From: JAGOBP01 sp046328575
GTDB lineage: Bacteria > Chloroflexota > Anaerolineae > Fen-1058
Reading direction: 5' to 3'
Length of the DNA stretch: 64,000 bases
Assembly: GCA_046328575.1 (NCBI GenBank)
Contig: JAXLWI010000008.1
Span: 1-64,000, forward strand
The position numbers and the translations under genes are program-made. The notes beneath the pieces were generated by a model, which searched no databases, was not told the DNA's origin, and saw only the letters and a list, made by a program, of their open reading frames with translations. This document shows, piece after piece, positions 52,696 through 62,563 of the stretch (position 1 is the first letter of the stretch; every line of letters begins with the position of its first letter).

Positions 52696-54798
52696 TTACC
52701 GCGTTAGGGTGGGCAGGAAGACGGAGTACGGAAACACAATCGCCGACGGCTCAGCCAGCGGATCGACGCCGCTTTGCGGCAGAACCGCATCGTAAGTCAG
52801 ATCGTCGGTCTTGGCAGATGGGGCGCTGGGCGCCGTCAGATTGATCGAGCCTGGATCTGACGTCGCCGTCATCGACCACCACGGCCACGGCACGCGCGGG
52901 CCACCGGCCGGCTCGATGGTGAGATCGTAAGTGGATGTCACATAGCCGCGCACGACGAACAGGTAGACGCCGGCGCGTTGGGTCGTGAACGTAATCAGGT
53001 CGGTACCCGAGATCGGATGGGTACTCTTGAAATCAGGCCCAAAGTGATTGTTGGGCCGCCACAGGTAGAGATCGGCATCGCCGGTAAGCGTGGTCAACGT
53101 CGCGGTGACGTTCACGCCCTGATCGTAGTACACCAGATATGGCACGAGACCGCGCTGAGCCACGCTCGCGCCCGGTTGAACCAGGCTGGCAAAGTCGAAG
53201 GCGCGCCGTTCGAGGCGCGAGATGTTGTGAGCGGCATCCTGTACCCACACGCCGACGAAGTGTGTGCCGTCACGTGAGCCGAGTCCCCAATCGTAATCTG
53301 CCTGGTAAGGCACCCAGCCGCTGGAGCGCGTCACTTCCCAATGCGGGTGCGGTGACGATGTTAACTGCCATTCGCGAATGAACATCTGGCTAACACTGAT
53401 GTTATCGGTCGCCGAGATGTGCAGCGTAACGGTCGGGCTGGTCAACACGTCCTGATCGTCGATCGTCAAACTGCGTACCACCGGCGGCCAAACGTCACCG
53501 TTGATGCCGCTTGGCACGAGCAACACGTGGGCCTCGCGGTGGAGGACGTTCGGCAGCGTCGTCGTCATCGGATTTGCTACCGTGATCGTCGCCGTATTCT
53601 CGACGGGTGTCGGCCGCGTGATATCGGTTGTGGCACTGACGACAAAGGTAAGCGGCAGGCTGGTCCCGGCGGGCACCGTGATGGCGTTCCACGACACGAT
53701 CTGGTCCGCCGAATCGTAGACGCCGCCATTAGAGGCTGAATCGAAAACGTACGTCAGCTGATCAGGCAGGGGATCACTCACATCGGCGATTGCGTCTTCG
53801 GTGCCGCTGTTGATCAGATTGATGGTATACGTGAAACTATTTCCGGCGACGACGATACGCTGCGAAGCCGCCTTGTATGATCCGCCCAGTATGGGGTGTG
53901 GTGGCGGCACCGGCCGATCGAAGATCACCACGTAGGCGCGGCGCTCGAACGAGTGTGAGCCGGACGAGATCGTCGCGACGTTGGCGATCAGCGTCGGTGA
54001 GACGATGCTGATCGGCGCGGTGGCCGCAAACGATAGCGCCACATGCCCGAACGGCGGCACATTAATCGCACTCCAGCTGAGCGTCTGGCTGCCAGCATCG
54101 TACACGCCGCCACCTGTCGCCGAGCCTGTCACGTAGGTGAGTTGACTTGGCACGGGATCGGTGACATTGGCTGTGACTGCGAGTGGGCTGGAGTTGATCA
54201 GTTTGATCGTGTAAGTCACCAGATCGCCCGGCGCGACGACAGGACGCGCTGCCATCTTGAATGATCGCTCTAAACTGGAGGGAAAGCCCATCTCGGGAAC
54301 GATCATCACCCAGGCAGGTACTTCAAATTTGTAGTTGCTAACGGCGATCTTTGCCACGTTGAGGATGGTGAGTGGCATATTGACGGTATCCGCCGTCACA
54401 TCGAACACAAGCCGCACATCGCCATTCGCTGGCACAGTGACGTCGGCCCAGACCAAGGTGCGAGTTCCGGCATCGTAAGTGGGTGAACCCGTCGCTGAGC
54501 CGGTAACATAGGTCACGTGCAGGGGCAATGGATCAGTAATAGTCACGGTCGCGGACACGTTACTCATATTGTGCAGCGCGATCGTGTACGAGAAAGTCTG
54601 ACCGCTCGCTACGATGCTGGATGACGCCCATTTCCGCGCGCCCAAATTCGGGCCGGGCATGGGCGGGCCACCGTTCAATTCGGCGGCGGTTGCCGTTTGG
54701 CCAATGTATAAAGCCACGAGAAAAGTGGCCGTCAAAGTCAACACCAACAGTAAGGTGCGTTTCAAATTTGCAGGCCGCGGGTCGGTAAATGGCTGCAT
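52696..54798 (-). CDS. Secreted protein with three DUF11-type repeats, a PPC domain and F-L-P-T-L-T-R end
   Basis: This 700-residue protein has a signal peptide (LLLVLTLTATFLVALYIG). Three conserved-repeat (DUF11/TIGR01451) domains follow, each with a T-D-P-L/V-P-x-x-x-T-Y-V-x-G-S-A-type strand (DPLPLHVTYVTGSATG, DPVPSQLTYVTGSATGGGVY, DPLPDQLTYVFDSASNGGVY). An immunoglobulin-like part comes next. Then there is a bacterial pre-peptidase C-terminal domain (LTTLTGDADLYLWRPNN, GVYLFVVRGYVTSTYDLTI). It ends FPYSVFLPTLTR. It is likely a cell-surface or matrix protein. The repeats are clean and uninterrupted, in contrast to the surface genes at 37-44 kb. Confidence 0.85.
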   Translation of the reverse strand: MQPFTDPRPANLKRTLLLVLTLTATFLVALYIGQTATAAELNGGPPMPGPNLGARKWASSSIVASGQTFSYTIALHNMSNVSATVTITDPLPLHVTYVTGSATGSPTYDAGTRTLVWADVTVPANGDVRLVFDVTADTVNMPLTILNVAKIAVSNYKFEVPAWVMIVPEMGFPSSLERSFKMAARPVVAPGDLVTYTIKLINSSPLAVTANVTDPVPSQLTYVTGSATGGGVYDAGSQTLSWSAINVPPFGHVALSFAATAPISIVSPTLIANVATISSGSHSFERRAYVVIFDRPVPPPHPILGGSYKAASQRIVVAGNSFTYTINLINSGTEDAIADVSDPLPDQLTYVFDSASNGGVYDSADQIVSWNAITVPAGTSLPLTFVVSATTDITRPTPVENTATITVANPMTTTLPNVLHREAHVLLVPSGINGDVWPPVVRSLTIDDQDVLTSPTVTLHISATDNISVSQMFIREWQLTSSPHPHWEVTRSSGWVPYQADYDWGLGSRDGTHFVGVWVQDAAHNISRLERRAFDFASLVQPGASVAQRGLVPYLVYYDQGVNVTATLTTLTGDADLYLWRPNNHFGPDFKSTHPISGTDLITFTTQRAGVYLFVVRGYVTSTYDLTIEPAGGPRVPWPWWSMTATSDPGSINLTAPSAPSAKTDDLTYDAVLPQSGVDPLAEPSAIVFPYSVFLPTLTR

Positions 54799-55033
54799 GG
54801 CTATTCTCCTTAAATTATTCTTCAGTGATCGGTTTCAACCTTGGCAGACCGTAACCTGTAGTATGGCGTAACTTGCGGTTACGGTTGCACAATTAAACGA
54901 AGCCTGCCGTGTTTCGTTACAGATTCGCGCCCGCTTGTGGTAGGACATTGGTCATGCCTTTGGACGATGACGATTCGTTCTACCCGATTGGGTGGTGAAG
55001 CGCGGAGGTTTCTAAGTTCGGGGTGAAGTAGTT

Positions 55034-55117
55034 TATACTAAAGGCTGGCAAGGTAATGACGCAGCATTTTTCAAGTAAACGTTCACGGTTTTTTTGACGG
55101 AATATGCCTTGAAAAAT
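55034..55117 (+). promoter_or_regulatory. -10 box and 10-bp inverted repeat before the aldolase gene
   Basis: TATACT at 55034-55039 is followed by perfect arms ATTTTTCAAG (55066-55075) and CTTGAAAAAT (55108-55117). Placed in the likely 5' leader, these could be an operator or an RNA hairpin. The rest of 54799-55200 shows no gene. Confidence 0.4.
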
Positions 55118-55200
55118 CAACGGTACAAAGACCTTAAGCGCCAATAGATTCGCAGTTACATCAGTGCTGGTTTTCGATCGGCGATGTTAACGGAGGACAT

Positions 55201-55953
55201 ATGTCTCATCACTTTCGACAACGACTCATTGCGGGTGAGCGCCTGCTCGGCACGATGATCTCACTCGGTTCGACGGAGATCGCTGAGGTCTTGGCTCATG
55301 TCGGCTTCGACTGGTTCTTCCTCGACGCCGAACACAGTTCGATGGATGCGGCCGCGCTTCAGCGTGTGATGCAGGGTGCGGGCGACACGCCGTGCATCGT
55401 GCGCTTGTCGGACGGCGGCGAAGTGTCGATCAAGAAAGCGCTGGATGTTGGCGCGGCAGGCATCATCGCGCCGATGGTGAACTCGGCGGAACAAGCCGCG
55501 CAAGTTGTGCGCTGGGCCAAGTACGCGCCGCTTGGCACACGCGGCGTTGGCATTGGCCGCGCGCACGGTTACGGATTGAATTTTCAGGCGTACGTTGATC
55601 ACGCCAATGAAAATACGGCCGCGATCGTGCAGTGTGAGCACATTGATGCGGTGAACAACATCGATGCGATCGTGCGGGTACCCGGCGTTGATGCGGTGCT
55701 GATCGGCCCATACGATCTATCGGCGAGTTTGGGTCGGTTGGGCGAAGTGAAACATCCCGAAGTTGTCGCCGCGATCGAGCGGGTAACGGCGGCCTGTCGG
55801 TCCGTCAATATGCCGTTAGGGATTTTCGGCCTATCGGCAGAAGCTGTGCGACCATATATCGAGCGCGGTTACACGTTGATCGTAGCGGGTATTGATTTGA
55901 CACTGCTCGGCACGGCCGCGCAGAATTTGCGTGCGCAATTGAGCGCGATTTGA
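55201..55953 (+). CDS. HpcH/HpaI family class II aldolase
   Basis: This 250-residue protein matches 2,4-dihydroxyhept-2-enedioate/4-hydroxy-2-oxo-acid aldolases, which are divalent-metal class II enzymes that cleave 2-oxo acids to pyruvate. Motifs are GFDWFFLDAEHSSMD (catalytic His), CIVRLSDGG, GAAGIIAPMVNS, VQCEHIDAVNNID (metal Glu) and VDAVLIGPYDLSASLG (metal Asp). The length is normal. GGAGG lies just before the ATG. The following gene starts after one base, so the two are probably coupled. The exact substrate cannot be predicted. Confidence 0.9.
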   Translation: MSHHFRQRLIAGERLLGTMISLGSTEIAEVLAHVGFDWFFLDAEHSSMDAAALQRVMQGAGDTPCIVRLSDGGEVSIKKALDVGAAGIIAPMVNSAEQAAQVVRWAKYAPLGTRGVGIGRAHGYGLNFQAYVDHANENTAAIVQCEHIDAVNNIDAIVRVPGVDAVLIGPYDLSASLGRLGEVKHPEVVAAIERVTAACRSVNMPLGIFGLSAEAVRPYIERGYTLIVAGIDLTLLGTAAQNLRAQLSAI

Positions 55954-55954
55954 A

Positions 55955-57115
55955 ATGACGGACGTTGTCGCGCCGACGGTTGGCGAAGTCGATCGCATTG
56001 CGCAACTGACCGAGCCGGTGATGCGCAACTTGCAGATCACGCAGTGCTATCACGAATTGTCAGCCGTTATCGCGGCGCGCACAGGTCTCAATGCCAATTG
56101 GTGCACCTTTGCGACCTGGGCGTCGAAGCAGGCCGGACAGACGATTCGTAAAGAGGATCTGGCAGGCACGTTGGAGATGCTGCTGAACGCGTCGACGGCG
56201 ATGACCGCCGCGCAGGGTATCGTCGTTTCAGCTCAACGCTTTGGCACAAAGCACGAACCGCGCAAGATTCGTGAGTGGGTGTGGAATGTGTTGAATCCCG
56301 CAGCGGCGATCGATCGCGCGAGCGTAGCCGTGGCGCGTGGCAATCAAAAAGTCTTTGAAGAGATTGGTCGCGAGTTTGCGCGCTTTATAGTGAGCTGCGC
56401 GAATGATGCTGACTACAACGCCGAGCGCATCGCGCGTTTCATCGACGGACTACGCCCTGGCGATCCGCCGAAGGGCCAGCGCTATTTGAAGCAGGCGTTT
56501 ACGCGCTACTATCGGGCGTTTTTCGAGGCGGATTTCAAGGCGCGTTTGGAGTTATTGTTGCTGGCAAATCTGGAGATTGGCTTTCATGAGCAGACGCGTC
56601 TGCAGCCTGAGATCGCTGCGCGGCGGTGGCTTTCATTAAGCCCAAAGACTTCACGCGCCGATTGCTTCGGGCGTTGTTTCCGTATCGCGGCTGGCAGGCA
56701 CGCTTGCGCTTGTGACGCGCGGCTGTTCACTGGCCTACGCCGTTCGATGCGGCTGTCAACGCGCTGTTGATCGAAGTGCGACACCTGGCGCGGTTGTTCA
56801 TCACTGAGCACATGATGACGATCGATCTGGCAGGGACGCGTTTGAAGTTGGGCGACGATTTGCGCGCAGGTTTCCGGTGGAATTACGCACCATCACCAAC
56901 CTTGATCTGCGCGCCCTGCTCGATAGGATCGATCCGACGCCAGACAACCTCGACGGTTCGGGCGCAACCGATTGAGCCGTTAACCGATCGATTCATTCAT
57001 CGCCGATATGTTTCGATGCTATCAAACAACGCCAGCGTTGTTCGATCCCCCGTTCACGGCCGAGCAAGTGATCGCTCTTAAAGCAGGGGAGCAAGTGCCG
57101 ATCGGGCCGTTGTAA
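55955..57115 (+). CDS. Uncharacterised helical protein coupled to the aldolase (one frameshift region)
   Basis: It begins at ATG 55955, one base after the aldolase stop. The first 225 residues are clean and mostly helical: YHELSAVIAARTGLNANWCT, FATWASKQAGQTIRKEDL, and YNAERIARFIDGLRPGDPPK. After an indel near 56620 the frame moves and the gene continues (LARLFITEHMMTIDLAGTRL, FIADMFRCYQT, then FTAEQVIALKAGEQVPIGPL) to the TAA at 57113-57115, about 385 residues in all. I do not recognise the family. It has no signal peptide or metal motif. Confidence 0.6.
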
Positions 57116-57135
57116 AACCCGGCGCCGCTACAACA

Positions 57136-57166
57136 AAAAGCCGCCTCGTTTTTTACGAGACGGCTC
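57136..57166. terminator. Terminator for hsp20 (minus) and the upstream gene (plus)
   Basis: Arms AGCCGCCTCGT (57139-57149) and ACGAGACGGCT (57155-57165) pair with one mismatch. On the minus strand TTTTTGTTG follows, which makes it strongest for hsp20. Confidence 0.7.
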
Positions 57167-57188
57167 AACTTCTAGCTAACATCCAAAT

Positions 57189-57644
57189 CTACTTCGCTTG
57201 GATCTTGATCGTGCGCGGCTTGACGGCCTCGGCCTTGGGCGCACGGACGGTCAAAATGCCGTTTTCCAAATTCGCCTCGATCTTGTCGGCCTTCGATTTC
57301 CTCGGGTAGTTCGAACGCGCGGTTGAACTTGCCGTAGGCGATTTCGTTGCGCAGCGTGCGCACCTTCTCATCGGCTGAGACGGCAGGCGCGATCACTTCG
57401 CCGCTGAACTTGACCACGCTGCCTTCCGCCTCGATGCTCAACTCGTCCGCCTTGACGCCGGGCACAACCGCCACGGTGTAGCCCCAGCATCCGCATAGAT
57501 GTTGACGGGCAAGCGCGAACCCACACACACGGTCGCCCAGTCGCGGCTTTGCGGGCTGACCCACGCGTCATTGAACAGCCGATCCACTGCCTCGCTCAGC
57601 GGCGTATAAAACGGGTTGGTACGAACAATCAGAGTGCGAGCCAT
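57189..57644 (-). CDS. Hsp20/alpha-crystallin small heat-shock protein (frameshifted)
   Basis: The ATG at 57644 gives the usual N-terminus (MARTLIVRTNPFYTPLSEAV, DRLFNDAW). The alpha-crystallin domain is in the next frame (GYTVAVVPGVKADELSIEAE, GKFNRAFELPEEIE), and the G-I-L strand in a third (DKIEANLENGILTVRAPKAE). It ends KPRTIKIQAK. Two indels, near 57482 and 57295, break it. About 150 residues, the normal length. The protein is an ATP-independent chaperone that holds unfolding proteins in large oligomers. Such a conserved gene being broken argues for sequence errors in this block. Confidence 0.85.
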
Positions 57645-57806
57645 GGTAAAACCCTCCCAGTATTGAAGTTTGATTTTGGATTTTTGGTGGCGTCTCTGCG
57701 CCAGAACTGTGGATAGAATACCCGAGGCGTGTTAGAGCGATGCTGGCGATGTGTTAGCGTTGTATTAGAGCGCAACATACAAGTGGCAGGAGGTGAACAT
57801 AAGTGC

Positions 57807-57812
57807 TATAAT
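57807..57812 (+). promoter_or_regulatory. Extended -10 TGCTATAAT before the helicase gene
   Basis: TATAAT with TG one base upstream lies 38 bases before the ATG at 57850. Confidence 0.5.
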
Positions 57813-57849
57813 CCCAGCGTCGTCCAGCCTGCATCGTGCACCTCGAATC

Positions 57850-60327
57850 ATGTCTTTAGAAGCCCTACTAACCAACTCCGTGCCGATCGATCGTTCATGC
57901 GTGACGTGGCGGCATGGCGGGAGCGCAGTGCCGCTCGACCCGCACGCTATGCGCCCTTCAACCAGTCTCGATCGACGATTGAGTACAGCGTTACGCGCGC
58001 GCGGCATCGATCAACTTTACGCATCAGGCGCGATAGAGGCTGTGGCGCGCGGGCAACATCCTGTCGTCGTCACTTCAACGGCATCAGGCAAGACATTGTG
58101 CTACAACTTTGCCCGTGCTGAACTACCTGATGAACGATCCCTAAAGCGACGGCGCTCTATTTGTTTCCGACGAAGGCACTGGCGCACGATCAGCTGGTGA
58201 CCGTTAACGAACTCATCGCCGATCTCGGCCAACCGATTGCGGCACAAGCCTATGATGGCGACGCGTCGCGCGAGCGGCGCAAATCAACCCGCAGCGCGGG
58301 CGGCATCCTCATCACCAATCCCGATATGCTGCACACCTGGGCATCCTGCCCCATCACACACAGTGGGCGGCGTTTTTTCAGGCGCTGCGCTACATCGTGA
58401 TCGACGAACTGCATACCTATCGCGGCATCTTTGGCAGTCACTTCGCCAACGTGATTCGGCAGCTCAAGCGCATCGCTCGATTTTATGGCAGCGCCACAGT
58501 TCGTGTTGGCTTCTGCTACGATTGCGAATCCACGGCAATTAGCGCAGCGTTTGATCGAAGAAGATGTGGCGCTGATCGACGACGACGGCGCGCCGCGTGG
58601 CGAAAAACATTCGTTTGATCAATCCCGCCGTTGATCGATCCGCTTTATCGGCCAACGCCGATCGGTGGTGCTACCGGCAGAGGATCTCGCCGCACGCTGT
58701 CTCCAAGCCGATGTGCAAACGATCGTATTTGCCGCGCCCGATCGGTGACCGAAGTCCTGTTGACGTACTTGCGTGAGGCCATCGCAGCTGACGGTGGCGA
58801 TCCTTCACGCATTCACGGTTATCGAGGCGGCTATCTGGCCGAGAAGAACGACGGGCGATTGAGAAGGCCTGCGTGACGGCTCGATTCATGGCGTGGTGTC
58901 CACCAACGCGCTCGAACTCGGCGTGGACATCGGTCAACTTGATGCGGCAGTACTGGCCGGATATCCCCCCTGGCGCGATTGTCGACGCTGCAACAGGCAG
59001 GCCGCGCCGGACGGCGCACTAACGTGTCCGCGGCATTGATCGTCGCCAGTGCCTCGCCGCTCGATTGGTTATCGTCACGCATCGCGCTATTTCTTTGAGC
59101 GTTCGCCCGAGCACGGCCTCGTCGCGCCCGATAACCCGATCATCCTCGGTAATCATCTGAAGTGCGCGTCGTTTGAACTCCCGTTGAGGTCGGCGAAAAG
59201 TTCGGCCGCTTCGAGCGGACCGATGAATTGCTGGAAGCGCTGGTGGAAGAAGGTGTATTGCATAAGCAGGCGGCCGTGCGGCCCAACCTGCCCGATCGGT
59301 ATTTCTGGATGTCCGATCAGTATCCGGCCAATGGCATTACGAACAGGCACAGCAGACACAATCCGTCATCCTCGATCGATCGAGAGCACGCCCACCGATC
59401 GATCGGGCAGATCGATCACCTGATCAGCCGCAGACGCACGTGCATGCGGGCGCGATCTACATCCGCGAAGGTCAATCGTTTTTAGTGGAGAAACTGGATT
59501 GGGACAACGGTCAAGCGTTAGTCACGCCCACATGTAGACTATTACACTGGAAGCGAGCACTTCGTCAGCGTGGACGTAGAGAGTGAAGATCAGCGCGTCG
59601 AAACCGGCTCAACCATCAAAGGCCTTGGCGAAGTGCGTGTATAAATCGTTGACGACAGGCTTTCGCAAAATCAGCTCTACACACACGAGACACTGGGCTG
59701 GGGCGGAATCACGTTGCCTGAGCAGGAAATGCACACGACCGCATATTGGTTCTGCGTCGAACCCGACGTCGCCGATCAACTCATTGATGCCGGGGTGATC
59801 TTGCTGCGGCTACGGTCCGATTGGGTACGTTCAGACGAGATTCCCGGAGCGCGATTGGGCATCGCTGTCGCAAGTGCGGCGCGGCTGAACCACCTGGTCG
59901 CTCACACGATGTACATCACTTGCGGCCCTTCCTGGTTCGGTTATCGGCGCGGTGCGAATCACAACGATCAACTGGCGAATGTGCCCGAAAATCTGATCAC
60001 GTTGTGCCGTGCTTGTCATCATCGCGTGGAGACGGCCGTCGGGGTGCGTGGCGCGTTGAGCGGCTTGGGGCATGTACTGGGCGAGATCGCGCCGCTGTAC
60101 CTGATATGCGATCACGCGACATCGGCGTGATCGCCGAGAATGAATCCGGCGTTCTGAACTCCCCACCCAGTCACGATCTGCGATCGCGTTCCGGCCGGTA
60201 TCGGCTTCAGCGACGAGTTATTTGAACTCCCGCACTCAACTGTTGACTGCGGCGCGACATCGTCGCCAATTGCGGATGTGAATCGGGTTGCCCGGCCTGT
60301 GTCGGCTATGTCGCCGCAAGCCGCTGA
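57850..60327 (+). CDS. MrfA/YprA-like DEAD-box DNA helicase with HNH insert and Cys-rich C-terminus (frameshifted)
   Basis: Fragments in all three frames line up as one helicase of about 820 residues. The Walker A region is VVVTSTASGKTLCYN, motif Ia is LFPTKALAHDQL, and motif II is VIDELHTYRG (Asp-Glu-x-His). Motif III is near SATIANPRQLAQ, motif V is STNALELGVDIGQLDA, and motif VI lies near the GYPP segment. The C-terminal domain has LPEQEMHTTAYWF. It then has an HNH-like unit: HRCRKCGAAEPP, HDVHHLRPF and NLITLCRACHHRVE. After that come LGEIAPLYLICD and the four-Cys end CGCESGCPACVG. MrfA helicases act in DNA repair and their end Cys bind zinc. At least ten indels interrupt the gene. Confidence 0.75.
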
Positions 60328-60394
60328 CGCCGATGTTGACGGCAATTCAGTCTGAATGTCAGGATTCTGACACTTAAATTGCTACAATCCCTTA

Positions 60395-60655
60395 CACAAT
60401 AGAAAAACCCGGACGCCAATTTTGGTGTCCGGCCTGTTAACGGCCAGCCCTAGCGGCGGGGGTTGCTAGGGGAGCGGCAGCCAAGGGAGGAGACTCAGTC
60501 TCATGCGTTGACCTTTGAGGTCAGCATAGACTCGTTGCGGTTGCTTCGTGCGTTATATTACTCCTACATAGGTTTACCCAAGTGACAAAGGTCATGATTC
60601 GCGTATGACGCTGCTTGATGAGCATGACAATTATGCATGATGACCTTTGTGTAAT
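60395..60655 (+). ncRNA. Candidate structured RNA (unassigned)
   Basis: A TACAAT box (60383-60388) precedes a gene-free stretch rich in paired segments. Seen pairs are CCGGACGCCA/TGGTGTCCGG (60409-60432), CCTAGC/GCTAGG (60448-60470), ATGC...GCAT enclosing TGACCT/AGGTCA (60502-60526) and ACAAAGGTCAT/ATGACCTTTGT (60585-60595 and 60640-60650). It could be a riboswitch or leader for the lipoprotein genes or a separate small RNA. I match no known RNA class. Confidence 0.35.
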
Positions 60656-60722
60656 TAACAGAATCGATTGGCCGTAGGCAAAACGGAGGTTGCAGGGGTA
60701 GTCGGGACTTAGTAGCCTTTGT

Positions 60723-60728
60723 TATAAT
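60723..60728 (+). promoter_or_regulatory. -10 box TATAAT for the NBR1-Ig lipoprotein gene
   Basis: TATAAT lies 40 bases before the ATG at 60768; TAAGGAGAAGG just before the ATG is a strong ribosome site. No clear -35 box is seen. Confidence 0.55.
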
Positions 60729-60767
60729 CGTGTTTACAGCCGTACCATTCCGGTAAGGAGAAGGATC

Positions 60768-61942
60768 ATGCGCTTCATCACTCCACAGCGTCAGTTATCA
60801 ATCGTTCTCGTCGGATTGCTGATCAGCACTTTAGCTTGTTCGCTTAGCACCAGCAGCGCTGTTCAATCGACAGCCTCCCCCGCCACTCAGCCGGCGCGAA
60901 CATTGCCACTGTCGCGCGCGTGTCGCCAGTGATTCCAGCGTCCGCCTACCGCCAGCCCAACTCCGACTGAGACGCCGCTGAGTGGCACTGGCCCGGGCGG
61001 CTGTGTCCTGAAGAAGAATTTGTGGCGGATGTAACCATCGATAATACCGTGCAGGCCCCAGGTTCAGCGTTCGTGAAAACGTGGCGAGTCAAGAATACTG
61101 GCACTTGCACCTGGGACGCCAGTTATCAGTTGGTCTTCGCTGAAGGCACCCAGATGGGTGGACCCGCGAGTGTGAACATCGTGACGACCGCCCGAATGCC
61201 ACACTCGATGTATCTGCTAAAGATCTCACCGCCCCGACCGCACCCGGTAACTATACTGGCCCGCTGGCGTTCAAAGCCAGTAACGGCATCATCTTTGGCG
61301 GCGTGATTGTGGTGATCGTCGTACCGGCCACCGGTACCGACGGTGACGACCACGCCGGTGCCAACCGTCAACGCCGGTGTCTGGAGTGGCAAGTGGGAAA
61401 CGAACTGTGGCGCGGCCAATTGTGGCAACATGGCTCTTCCAGACGGGCAACGTCGTTACCGGCACTTATGGAACAAATGGCACGATCAACGCGACGGTGA
61501 ACGGCAATCGCTTGACCGGAACGTGGTCGCGCAACGGGTCAGCTGGCTCGATCGACTGGTGGATGGGCGGTACAGGCCTCAAGTGGCGCGGCAACTACAA
61601 TGCACACCAATGGCTGGTGCGGTCATCGCGCTGGTGAAACTGATCGGCGCCATGCGGCGTGGGAACTTTCGAGGGTAATTGGAACGTCTTGTGTGACATG
61701 CGATGGCCCCATGTCAATTTCTCCAAGATGGCCGCACGTTTACTGGCGCGTACGTGAACGGCACCATCGAAGGTACGATCGATGGCGTCACTGCGACTGG
61801 CACATGGAAGACGACCGGCGGGACATCCGGGCCCGTTCACTTGGTATTTGCTGAACGGTCTGCAGTTCAATGGCAACTACGGCGGCACCAATCAATGCGC
61901 TATCGCAGTGGGTCAGGCGCACCCAGTCCGTGTTTGAAATAG
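60768..61942 (+). CDS. Lipoprotein with NBR1-Ig-like domain and repeat domains (frameshifted)
   Basis: The lipoprotein signal is RQLSIVLVGLLISTLACS (lipidated Cys24). A Thr/Pro linker leads to an NBR1 Ig-like domain (VADVTIDNTVQAPGSAFVK, TWRVKNTGTCTWDASYQLVF), common in Chloroflexota lipoproteins. The C-terminal part has at least two repeats with W-x-G-N-W/F-x-G-x-Y and G-T-W (FQTGNVVTGTYGTNGTINAT, FTGAYVNGTIEGTIDG, GTWKTTGGTSGP), folding like a small beta-barrel. It ends GSGAPSPCLK. About 385 residues. At least seven indels are present. It is expected on the outside of the membrane. Confidence 0.7.
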
Positions 61943-61952
61943 CGAGGTCGAT

Positions 61953-62494
61953 ATGAAGCAGCACATGGCGATCGGAATGTTGATCCTGATGATGAGCGCG
62001 GCGTGCAGCAGCCCGATTGCGCCGCTTGCGCCAACGACCTCAGCCAACGCGATCGAGCCGGTGGCGGCGACCAAAGCCCCCGCCGCAAATGCTCAAGCCA
62101 CGCTGCCGCCGACCGTCTTCGCCCACCTTACCACCAATGCAGCCAACGCCGACGCCAACCGCATGCGTCAACGATTCGAAATTTGTGGAAGATCTCTCCG
62201 TGCCGGATGGCACGCACTTTGCGCCGGGTGTGGCCTTCGATAAAACCTGGCGGCTTCAGAATACCGGTACGTGTCCGTGGGATACGACGTACCAATATCG
62301 CTTGATCAGCGGTGTATCGTTGCGGGCAAAACATCACTTTGCCCAAAGTCGTTCAGCCGGGCGAAACGATCGACATCACGATCAAGATGGTATCGCCTAT
62401 GACGGTTTGTACCTATCGGTGACAATGGCGTCTCTTCGCACCGGGCGATGTGCCATTTGGGCAAAGGCCGTTTGTTGAGATTATCGTGCCATAA
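61953..62494 (+). CDS. Lipoprotein with NBR1-Ig-like domain, second copy (frameshifted)
   Basis: It starts 10 bases after the upstream stop. The signal AIGMLILMMSAACS (lipidated Cys18) precedes an Ala/Pro/Thr linker. The NBR1 Ig-like domain reads FVEDLSVPDGTHFAPGVAFD, KTWRLQNTGTCPWDTTYQYR, NITLPKVVQPGETIDITIKM and DVPFGQRPFVEIIVP to the TAA at 62492-62494. It lacks the extra repeats of the first copy. Three or four indels break it. The two genes look like a tandem duplication with one partner truncated after the Ig domain. Confidence 0.7.
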
Positions 62495-62500
62495 AGTCTG

Positions 62501-62550
62501 ACGAGTAACGAGTAATGGATAACTTGCCGTTACTCATTACTCGTTACTCA
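62501..62550. terminator. Hairpin from inverted heptamer repeats between convergent genes
   Basis: Perfect 15-base arms GAGTAACGAGTAATG (62503-62517) and CATTACTCGTTACTC (62535-62549) surround a 17-base loop. They are built from the GAGTRAC unit seen at 1813 and 19694. Confidence 0.65.
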
Positions 62551-62563
62551 TTAGATTAAGGTT

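Noticed and set aside
60395..60655. Naming the structured region as a c-di-AMP or c-di-GMP riboswitch
   Set aside because: The conserved core segments of those classes could not be found, so no class is assigned.
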